Assembly: GCA_947044405.1 (NCBI GenBank)
Contig: CAMRHE010000354.1
Location: 124,001 to 188,000 of the forward strand
DNA: 64,000 bases
Direction: 5' to 3'
Source: Leptodactylus fallax
Taxonomy: Eukaryota; Chordata; Amphibia; Anura; Leptodactylidae
Positions within the stretch are counted from its first letter, which is position 1; every line of letters starts with the position of its first letter. The translations under genes and the position numbers were made by a program. Positions 22,740 through 32,019 of the stretch are shown piece by piece. The notes under the pieces were generated by a model. The model worked only from the letters and a program-made list of their open reading frames with translations. It had not been told where the DNA came from and made no database searches.

Positions 22740-23046
22740 TTCACCATTCCTTGCCTAATTTTAAAAAAATGTATCCTGGAGAACCTCCATAAGTTTTAAA
22801 GCTGGCACAACCCCTTTAACAAGGTAAGTGCAGTATTTGAATGGTTCCTTTAAAATGGGGAGGGGCAGGGGTACTAAGGATCTCCAGATTTCTCAGCCCC
22901 TTCAGTAACATAACACACAACGACACTTGATGACAGACACCCTGTAAACCGGCCTGGCCCAAAGCTGTACTATCTGTAATAATGCCCCCTGCCCACACTG
23001 CACTGCTGCACCATGTCAGCTGCTGTATGGCACTGCACTTCCAGTT
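22740..23046. other. Non-coding spacer upstream of tRNA-Ile
   Basis: Contains the right end of a short DNA element (GGCACAACCCCTTTAAC at 22804) and otherwise unique sequence. No gene seen. Confidence 0.45.
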
Positions 23047-23139
23047 GCTCCAGTGGCGCAATCGGTTAGCGCGCGGTACTTATATAACAGTAACTGGTGA
23101 GCAATGCCGAGGTTGTGAGTTCGAGCCTCACCTGGAGCA
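23047..23139 (+). tRNA. tRNA-Ile (TAT) with 19-nt intron
   Basis: The gene starts GCTCCAGTGGCGCAATCGG and ends CACCTGGAGCA, matching vertebrate tRNA-Ile-TAT. The anticodon TAT is at 23081-23083. A 19-nt intron at 23085-23103 lies after position 37, the canonical place for nuclear tRNA introns; spliced length is 74 nt. Acceptor, D, anticodon (CGGTA/TGCCG) and T stems pair. A TTTT terminator is at 23147-23150. Splicing by the TSEN endonuclease is expected. Confidence 0.95.
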
Positions 23140-23295
23140 CATAATCTTTTACTCCCCCCTTCATGAAAATTCATTTTATCCCTTTATAATGAAATTTTCG
23201 TAAGTAAATACATATGAACTTTTCTTAAATAAGTTTCTTGTATAAACTGTAAAAAAAAAAATAATAATTAAAAACTAAATAAAAAAAACAAAACA

Positions 23296-23368
23296 TGTTT
23301 CTGCCCGGTTTCGAACCGGGGACCTTTCGCGTGTTAGGCGAACGTGATAACCACTACACTACAGAAAC
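23296..23368 (-). tRNA. tRNA-Val (AAC)
   Basis: 73-nt gene on the minus strand starting GTTTCTGTAGTGTAGTGGTT with anticodon loop CTAACAC (AAC). It matches vertebrate tRNA-Val-AAC except for a paired change in the acceptor stem: U6:A67 replaces C6:G67, which keeps the stem. T runs follow on the minus strand. It lies 156 bp downstream of tRNA-Ile on the opposite strand. Confidence 0.96.
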
Positions 23369-23602
23369 ATCCATAGAGTACCAGTGTCACCGTCCTCCCC
23401 TACTGATTAGCATTGTGATCATGTGACCTTCACAGTTTATCTCGTACTATTATATGGCACTGTCATGTCTGTGTGTGTGTGGATGTGTCCACTGGGGGCG
23501 CAGTCCCTCTGCCACTGGTATGGCTGCGCCATTAGTAAGGGAGAGGGGGAGAGTTTTGGAATGTTTAGTAATAGGAATGGAGGAAAAACACATTCCTAGA
23601 CA

Positions 23603-23632
23603 TATATACATATGGCACTCATAAATTATATG

Positions 23633-23682
<50 letters not shown>

Positions 23683-23726
23683 GATATAAATATATGCATA
23701 TAATTTATGAGTGCCATATGTATATA
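23603..23726. repeat. 31-bp perfect inverted repeat around (TA)n
   Basis: Arm 23603-23633 and arm 23696-23726 are exact reverse complements (TATATACATATGGCACTCAT onward, ending TTATATGC). Between them is a TA microsatellite (23634-23674) and ACACACACAGATATAAATA. The whole can fold into one long hairpin. Short ORFs here are microsatellite artefacts. Confidence 0.9.
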
Positions 23727-23996
23727 TAATTTGTGCCAAACAAGTTCTGCGACATCGTACAAATATGGTTTGCGCAGGGCGGTGACGCCTCGGCCTGACG
23801 TATTTATTATATCTCACACCACTTTCCTGTTGGGAGTTATATTGGAAATCTCTGGCAATTCATAACTGACGTAGATCTAAATTGTGACGTATCGCTGTGC
23901 GCCTTATTTATGAGTATAGAGTTACTACAGATAGGTCCTCCATACAGCAACTCCATTCTAGCTGTCTCACTACAGAACTGACTAGAACGGAGTTTC

Positions 23997-26900
23997 TGCA
24001 GGTAGGTTCATGGTCTCGGTGTACTCTGTAGTTACTATAGGTAGGTTCATGGTCTCGGGTGTACTCTGTAGTTACTATAGGTAGGTACATGGTCTGGGTG
24101 TACTCTGTAGTTACTATAGGTAGGTTCATGGTCTGGGTGTATTCTGTAGTTACTATAGGTAGGTTCATGGTCTGGGTGTATTCTGTAGTTACTATAGGTA
24201 GGTTCATGGTCTCGGTGTAGTCTGTAGTTACTATAGGTAGGTTCATGGTCTGGGTGTATTCTGTAGTTACTATAGGTAGGTTCATGGTCTGGGTGTATTC
24301 TGTAGTTACTATAGGTAGGTTCATGGTCTGGGTGTATTCTGTAGTTACTATAGGTAGGTTCATGGTCTGGGTGTATTCTGTAGTTACTATAGGTAGGTTC
24401 ATGGTCTGGGTGTATTCTGTAGTTACTATAGGTAGGTTCATGGTCTTGGGGTATTCTGTAGTTACTATAGGTAGGTTCATGGTCTCGGTGTACTCTGTAG
24501 TTACTATAGGTAGGTTCATGGTCTCGATGTACTCTGTAGTTACTATAGGTAGGTTCATGGTCTCGGTGTATTCTGTAGTTACTATAGGTAGGTTCATGGT
24601 CTGGGTGTATTCTGTAGTTACTATATGTAGGTTCATGGTCTGGGTGTATTCTGTAGTCACTATAGGTAGGTTCATGGTCTCGGTGTACTCTGTAGTTACT
24701 ATAGGTAGGTTCGTGGTCTCGGTGTATTCTGTAGTTACTATATGTAGGTTCATGGTCTCGGTGTATTCTGTAGTTGCTGTAGGTAGGTTCATGGTCTTGG
24801 TGTACTCTGTAGTTACTATAGGTAGGTTCATGGTCTCGGTGTAGTCTGTAGTTACTATAGGTAGGTTCATGGTCTGGGTGTATTCTGTAGTTACTATAGG
24901 TAGGTTCATGGTCTCGGTGTACTCTGTAGTTACTATAGGTAGGTTCATGGTCTCGATGTATTCTGTAGATACTATAGGTAGGTTCATAGGTTCATGGTCT
25001 GGGTGTATTCTGTAGTTACTATAGGTAGGTTCATGGTCTCGGTGTATTCTGTAGTTATTATAGGTAGGTTCATGGTCTCGGTGTACTCTGTAGTTACTAT
25101 AGGTAGGTTCATGGTCTCGGTGTACTCTGTAGTTACTATAGGTAGGTTCATGGTCTCGGTGTATTCTGTAGTTACTATAGGTAGGTTCATGGTCTCGGTG
25201 TATTTTGTAGTTACTATAGGTAGGTTCATGGTCTCGGTGTATTCTGTAGTTACTATAGGTAGGTTCGTGGTCTCGGTGTATTCTGTAGTTACTATATGTA
25301 GGTTCATGGTCTCGGTGTATTCTGTAGTTGCTATAGGTAGGTTCATGGTCTGGGTGTATTCTGTAGTTACTATAGGTAGGTTCATGGTCTCGGTGTACTC
25401 TGTAGTTACTATAGGTAGGTTCATGGTCTGGGTGTACTCTGTAGTTACTATAGGTAGGTTCATGGTCTCGGTGTATTCTGTAGTTACTATAGGTAGGTTC
25501 ATGGTCTCGCCGGTTCTTGGGGGGTGGGCGCCCGGTGTATTCTGTAGTTACTATAGGTAGGTTCATGGTCTCGGTGTACTCTGTAGTTACTATTGGTAGG
25601 TTCATGGTCTTGGGGTACTCTGTAGTTACTATAGGTAGGTTCATGGTCTCGGTGTATTCTGTAGTTACTATAGGTAGGTTCATGGTCTCGGTGTACTCTG
25701 TAGTCACTATAGGTAAGTTCATGGTCTGGGTGTATTCTGTAGTTACTATAGGTAGGTTCATGGTCTGGGTGTATTCTGTAGTTACTATAGGTAAGTTCAT
25801 GGTCTTGGTGTATTCTGTAGTTACTATAGGTAGGTTCATGGTTGGCTCGTAGTTCTATAGGTAGGTTCATGGTCTGGGTGTATTTTGTAGATACTATAGG
25901 TAGGTTCATGGTCTGGGTGTATTCTGTAGTTACTATAGGTAGGTTCATGGTCTGGGTGTACTCTGTAGTTACTATAGGTAGGTTCATGTCCTGGGTGTAT
26001 TCTGTAGTTACTATAGGTAGGTTCATGGTCTGGGTGTATTCTGTAGTTACTATAGGTAGGTTCATGGTCTCGGTGTATTCTGTAGTTACTATTGGTAGGT
26101 TCATGGTCTCGGGGTACTCTGTAGTTACTATAGGTAGGTTCATGGTCTGGGTGTATTCTGTAGTTACTATAGGTAGGTTCATGGTCTGGGTGTATTCTGT
26201 AGTTACTATAGGTAGTTTCATGGTCTGGGTGTATTCTGTAGTTACTATAGGTAGGTTCATGGTCTGGGTGTACTCTGTAGTTACTATAGGTAGGTTCATG
26301 TCCTGGGTGTATTCTGTAGTTACTAATGTAGGTTCATGGTCTGGGTGTATTCTGTAGTTACTATAGGTAGGTTCATGGTCTCGGTGTACTCTGTAGTTAC
26401 TATAGGTAGGTTCATGGTCTCGGTGTACTCTGTAGTTACTATAGGTAGGTTCATGGTCTGGGTGTATTCTGTAGTTACTATAGGTAGGTTCATGGTCTGG
26501 GTGTACTCTGTAGTTACTATAGGTAGGTTCATGGTCTGGGTGTACTCTGTAGTTACTATAGGTAGGTTCATGGTCTGGGTGTATTCTGTAGTTACTATAG
26601 GTAGGTTCATGGTCTCGGTGTATTCTGTAGTTACTATTGGTAGGTTCATGGTCTCGGGGTACTCTGTAGTTACTATAGGTAGGTTCATGGTCTGGGTGTA
26701 TTCTGTAGTTACTATAGGTAGGTTCATGGTCTGGGTGTATTCTGTAGTTACTATAGGTAGGTTCATGGTCTGGGTGTACCTGTGTCTTAGGTAGGTTCAT
26801 GGTCTGGGTGTACTCTGTAGTTACTATAGGTAGGTTCATGGTCTGGGTGTATTCTGTAGTTACTATAGGTAGGTTCATGGTCTCGGTGTACTCTGTAGTT

Positions 26901-29628
26901 ACTATAGGTAGGTTCATGGTCTGGGTGTATTCTGTAGTTACTATAGGTAGGTTCATGGTCTGGGTGTATTCTGTAGTTACTATAGGTAGGTTCATGTCCT
27001 GGGTGTATTCTGTAGTTACTATAGGTAGGTTCATGGTCTCTGTGTACTCTGTAGTTACTATAGGTAGGTTCGTGGTCTCGGTGTATTCTGTAGTTACTAT
27101 AGGTAGGTTCATGGTCTGGGTGTACTCTGTAGTTACTATAGGTAGGTTCATGGTCTGGGTGTATTCTGTAGTTACTATAGGTAGGTTCATGGTCTCGGTA
27201 TATTCTGTAGTTACTACAGGTAGGTTCATGGTCTCTGTGTACTCTGTAGTTACTATAGGTAGGTTCATGGTCTCGGTATACTCTGTAGTTACTATTGGTA
27301 GGTTCGTGGTCTCGGTGTATTCTGTAGTTATTATAGGTAGGTTCATGGTCTCGGTGTACTCTGTAGTTACTAGAGGTAGGTTCATGGTCTGGGTGTACTC
27401 TGTAGTTACTATAGGTAGGTTCATGGTCTGGGTGTATTCTGTAGTTACTATAGGTAGGTTCATGGTCTCGATGTATTCTGTAGTTACTATAGGTAGGTTC
27501 ATGGTCTCGATGTATTCTGTAGTAACTATAGGTCGGTTCATGGTCTGGGTGTACTCTGTAGTTACTATAGGTAGGTTCATGGTCTGGGTGTATTCTGTAG
27601 TTACTGTAGGTAGGTTCATGGTCTCGGTGTACTCTGTAGTTACTATAGGTAGGTTCATGGTCTCGGTGTACTCTGTAGTTACTATAGGTAGGTTCATGGT
27701 CTGGGTGTATTCTGTAGTTACTATAGGTAGGTTCATGGTCTCGGTGTATTCTGTAGTTACCATAGGTAGGTTCATGGTCTCGGTGTACTCTGTAGTTACT
27801 ATAGGTAGGTTCATGGTCTCGGAGTATTCTGTAGTTACTATAGGTAGGTTCATGGTCTGGGTGTACTCTGTAGTTACTATAGGTAGGTTCATGGTCTGGG
27901 TGTATTCTGTAGTTACTATAGCTAGGTTCATGGTCTGGGTGTACTCTGTAGTTACTATAGGTAGGTTCATGGTCTGGGTGTATTCTGTAGTTACTATAGG
28001 TGGGTTCATGGTCTAGGTGTATTCTGTAGTTACTATTGGTAGGTTCATGGTCTGGGTGCATTCTGTAGTCACTATAGGTAGGTTCATGGTCTCGGTGTAC
28101 TCTGTAGTTACTATTGGTAGGTTCATGGTCTAGGTGTACTCTGTAGTTACTATAGGTAGGTTCATGGTCTGGTTGTATTCTGTAGTTACTATAGGTAGGT
28201 TCATGGTCTGGGTGTATTCTGTAGTTACTATTGGTAGGTTCATGGTCTTGGTGTATTCTGTAGTTACTATTGGTAGGTTCATGGTCTCGGTGTATTCTGT
28301 AGTTACTATAGGTAGGTTCATGGTCTCGGTGTATTCTGTAGTTACTATAGGTAGGTTCATGGTCTCGGTGTACTCTGTAGTTACTATAGGTAGGTTCATG
28401 GTCTCGGTGTATTCTGTAGTTACTATAGGTAGGTTCATGGTCTCGGGGTACTCTGTAGTTACTATAGGTAGGTTCATGGTCTGGTTGTATTCTGTAGTTA
28501 CTATAGGTAGGTTCATGGTCTCGGTGTACTCTGTAGTTACTATAGGTAGGTTCATGGTCTCGGTGTATTCTGTAGTTACTATAGGTAGGTTCATGGTCTC
28601 TGTGTATTCTGTAGTTACTATAGGTAGGTTCATGGTCTGGGTGTATTCTGTAGTTACTATAGGTGGGTTCATGGTCTCGGTGTACTCTGTAGTTACTATT
28701 GGTAGGTTCATGGTCTGGGTGTATTCTGTAGTTACTATAGGTAGGTTCATGGTCTCGGTGTATTCTGTAGTTACTATAGGTAGGTTCATGGTCTGGGTGT
28801 ACTCTGTAGTTACTATAGGTAGGTTCATGGTCTGGGTGTATTCTGTAGTTACTATAGGTAGGTTCACGGTCTGGGTGTATTCTGTAGTTACTATAGGTGG
28901 GTTCATGGTCTCGGTGTACTCTGTAGTTACAATTGGTAGGTTCATGGTCTGGGTGTATTCTGTGGTTACTATTGGTAGGTTCATGGTCTGGGTGTATTCT
29001 GTAGTTACTATAGGTAGGTTCATGGTCTGGGTGTATTCTGTAGTTACTATAGGTAGGTTCATGGTCTCGGTGTATTCTGTATTTACTATAGGTAGGTTCA
29101 TGGTCTCGGTGTATTCTGTAGTTACTATAGGTAGGTTCATTGTCTCGGTGTACTCTGTAGTTACTATTGGTAGGTTCATGGTCTGGGTGTATTCTGTAGT
29201 TACTATAGGTAGGTTCATGGTCTCGGTGTATTCTGTAGTTACTATAGGTAGGTTCATGGTCTCGGTGTATTCTGTAGTTACTATAGGTAGGTTCATGGTC
29301 TCGGTGTATTCTGTAGTTACTATAGGTAGGTTCATGGTCTGGGTGTATTCTGTAGTTACTATAGGTAGGTTCATGGTCTGGGTGTATTCTGTAGTTACTA
29401 TAGGTAGGTTCATGGTCTCGGTATATTCTGTAGTTACTATAGGTAGGTTCATGGTCTCGGTGTATTCTGTAGTTACTATAGGTAGGTTCATGGTCTCGGT
29501 GTATTCTGTAGTTACTATAGGTAGGTTCATGGTCTCGGTGTATTCTGTAGTTACTATAGGTAGGTTCATGGTCTCGGTGTACTCTGTAGTTACTATTGGT
29601 AGATTCATGGTCTCGGTGTATTCTGTAC
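23997..29628. repeat. 39-bp minisatellite, about 144 units
   Basis: A continuous array of a 39-bp unit (TTCATGGTCTGGGTGTATTC followed by TGTAGTTACTATAGGTAGG). Main variants are TGGG/TCGG, TATTC/TACTC and CTATAGG/CTATTGG. Because 39 bp is 13 codons and the unit has no stop in several frames, ORFs of up to 836 aa arise on the minus strand (unit MNLPIVTTEYTQT) and 507 aa on the plus strand (unit MVWVYSVVTIGRF). Irregular units at about 24985, 25510, 25845 and 26776 shift the frame, and the frames break there. No splice sites or 5' region support a gene. The plus strand is strongly G-rich over C (13 G to 4 C per unit). Confidence 0.95.
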
Positions 29629-29890
29629 AGGTTGGTCAGTACAGGGTCTATATCTAACAGTAAGCTCCGCCTACAGCAATATTATTAAAACAAACAGACA
29701 TTTTCAAAAATATATTTTATTGACGTAAAACCCTCATTAACCATTTTTTTTTTTAAACCCACCTCTACTGGTTATCAACATAGTCTATCAAAGCCAAATA
29801 AAATCCATATCCCCCACCACCAATGATCCTACTTCCCTATCCCGGTTTAGTATTAGTATCGCCTGCTCTCATGTGATGGGGTTACTAGAG
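29629..29890. other. Right flank of the 39-bp array
   Basis: Unique AT-rich sequence with TTTTATTGACGTAAAACCC. No gene seen. Confidence 0.4.
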
Positions 29891-29894
29891 TAAA

Positions 29895-30125
29895 GCTAGG
29901 ATCACAGTGTGCCAGATTCTACGCCATTTAGGTCCGTCGGGGACCCAAACGATGGAGAACCAGACCACTAAAACAGCAGTTACCCGTGGACACCAGCGGA
30001 CCCCATTGACTATAATGGGGTCAGTCGTTTCCATACTGAAAGGGGCAGAGATAGAAGTCCTCCGTGCAGGACTTTTCTCTCTGCAGATTTCTGCGGCAGA
30101 TGTAAACTTAGCCACAAATGAAGTC
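29895..30125. repeat. TATAATGGGGTC-family MITE
   Basis: Holds GACCCCATTGACTATAATGG and AGGACTTTTCTCTCTGCAGA, shared with repeats at 14850-15245 and 51064-51245. Ends GCTAGGATCACAGTGTG and GCAGATGTAAACTTAGC are a diverged inverted pair. Non-coding. Confidence 0.55.
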
Positions 30126-30169
30126 TAGTACCCCCCTTTTTTGGTTAACTGAGCACCAGAATGTGAGGA

Positions 30170-30345
30170 CTCCTACTGAAAGGATAGTAACTCAGGATAG
30201 GCAATGAATATTAGATCTGAGGGGGTCCCCTGCAGATCTCCGGTGCTGTACAAACTGTAGTGGTGAGTGTATGCACCAGAGATCTGCAGGGGGGCCCAAC
30301 ACCTAAAACCCCTGCAATATTGATGGCCTATCCTGAGATAGTGGA
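30170..30345. repeat. GGATAGGCAATGAATATTAG palindromic repeat
   Basis: TCAGGATAGGCAATGAATAT at the left is mirrored by ATATTGATGGCCTATCCTGA near 30320, and GATCTGAGGGGGTCCCCTGC by CAGAGATCTGCAGGGGGGCC. This is the common frog family with a GGATAGG(T/C)(C/A)AT(C/G)AAT core. Non-coding. Confidence 0.6.
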
Positions 30346-30559
30346 TAACTGGCATAAACGCCGGAGTTTGCCCATGGCAGAAATGTGGTGGAAAAAAAAC
30401 ATGAATGCATCCCCATTTTGTGGAAAAATACATGCAGTGGACACGCTGCGATTTCCAAAACCGCAGTAGTTTTGGAAATCGCGGCATGTCAATTAAACCT
30501 AAGGAAACACCGGCAGCTTCCCTATGGGTATAACTGAAGCAGAAAGTCCACAACCACCT

Positions 30560-30591
30560 CCTCCACACATACAGCAACACCCCAGGGACTC

Positions 30592-30632
<41 letters not shown>

Positions 30633-31290
30633 AAAGCGACCCTCCCCAGGGACTCCCTCCAACAACACACACATGGCAACCCCCCCAGGGACCTAACCCC
30701 CTTCCCCCCCAACAGCAGCCCCTAAGCACAGATGACTGGACCCCCCTAGCACACAGGTGGCAGCCTCCCAGGGTCTGGATCAAAACAGCAAACAGGCGGA
30801 AGCCCCCCAGGAACTGGAGCCCCCCACCTCACACCCTCACAGCACATAGAGGGACAGCTCCCCAACGCATAGGCGGCAACACCCCAGGGACCACCACAAG
30901 CAAACCCTGCCCACACACAGGCAGCATTGCAGGAACCCCCCACTTACATGAAGTTGGTACCCAAGGGACCCGCTCACCACACGGCAACACCCCTCGGACC
31001 CTCCGCCACATGAACACAGAAGTATCCAAGCGAGCACCACCAGCACCTCCTCACACACACACAGGTAGCACCCCAGGGACCCCCAAACAGGCAGACAGGT
31101 GGCAGCACCCTAGGACCACCTCCAGAACCCCCTCTCACACACAAGCAGTACCCCAGAAAACACACACACAAAGTCAATATCCCAGGGATCCCATACAGAC
31201 ACATGCAGCAGCCCCGACCCCCACACAAGACCCTGCCTCCCATTACATGCAAGCAGCACTCCAGGGACTCCTATCCCTTCCCCCACCGCT
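30560..31290. repeat. Degenerate CCCCAGGGAC-type minisatellite and (CA)n
   Basis: Diverged copies of a unit with CACACAGGCGGCAGC followed by CCCCAGGGACC recur through about 700 bp. A (CA)n run occupies 30592-30631. The 257-aa Pro/Thr/His-rich ORF across it is low-complexity and I do not call it a gene. It ends about 0.5 kb upstream of the F-box gene. Confidence 0.7.
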
Positions 31291-31539
31291 TCTTTAGATG
31301 CCAAAAGCACAGCAAGGACAAATGCCCCCATATTTAGATGCAAATAGAAACCCCAGGAACTCCTATCCCACCCTAAACATCAATCCAATCCCCCCAGTCC
31401 TGGGGTCCTCTCTTTTCAGCTTCTCAACATACAGTGCTATGTAAATACATCACTCCCTCCCCCCCGGCCTCCTCCACCAGGCCTCCTCCACCGCGCAGTC
31501 CTACAAACCAGCCCTCACTGCTTTCTGTTCTCCATCTAC

Positions 31540-31816
31540 ACGTGTTCCACCCCCCCGCCCCCCTCTATAGAGCACAGCGCTGTGATAGAAGAGACCCCGC
31601 CCTCTTCGGAGAGGTTCCGCCTCTTCCTGTGACATCAACCTACCAGAAGCCACTCCATTGTACACACGACCCTGTTAGTAAACTTTAGCGACGCTCTGTT
31701 CTTCAGTGGGCTCTATGGTGCGCGCTGGGTAAGACCTGTGAGCTGTGTGTAGACGATCTGTCCCGCCGTCTCGATAGTCGCTGCTAACATCCGCGAGGCG
31801 GAAGTGCACTGTGTCC
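31540..31816 (+). promoter_or_regulatory. GC-rich promoter/5'UTR of the FBXL12-like gene
   Basis: CpG content rises here above the surroundings. It has GC-box-like sites (CCCCGCCC at 31594, TTCCGCCTC at 31615) and an ETS-type site GGCGGAAGTG at 31797-31806, just before the first ATG. No TATA box stands out, as usual for housekeeping F-box genes. The transcription start was not determined. Confidence 0.6.
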
Positions 31817-32019
31817 ATGGAGATGATGAAGAAGGCGAAGAAGTCGAAGATGTCCGAGATGTCCGAGAAGCCGACGAGGCTGACTAGGTCGGCCGCGGGG
31901 CGCAGTGGAGAGACGTCCAGCAGTGTTTCTGTGACTACCAACCTGTTGTCTCTGCCGGACAGTATCCTCCTGGAGGTGCTGACATTCCTGTCCGTGCGGG
32001 ATTTGGTGCGGAGCAGCAG
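31817..32019 (+). other. fbxl12: FBXL12-like gene, coding exon 1
   Basis: 203 nt of coding sequence ending AGCAGCAG, followed by the donor GTGAGA at 32020. It codes for residues 1-67 plus two bases of Arg68, including the first helix of the F-box. Confidence 0.88.

Noticed and set aside
24000..29630. Regular repeat that might look like a CRISPR array
   Set aside because: No unique spacers between repeats, and the context is a vertebrate nuclear genome.
23908..29657. Long ORFs (up to 836 aa) with 13-aa repeats on both strands of the 39-bp array
   Set aside because: The period is a multiple of three and the unit has no stop, so open frames are automatic. Frames break at irregular units and there is no gene structure.
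30524..31297. 257-aa Pro/Thr/His-rich ORF
   Set aside because: Low-complexity repeat with no domain; overlapping ORFs on the other strand are equally long.
31811..31816. GTG start upstream of the F-box gene ATG
   Set aside because: A nuclear gene would use the ATG at 31817; the GTG is only an open-frame extension.
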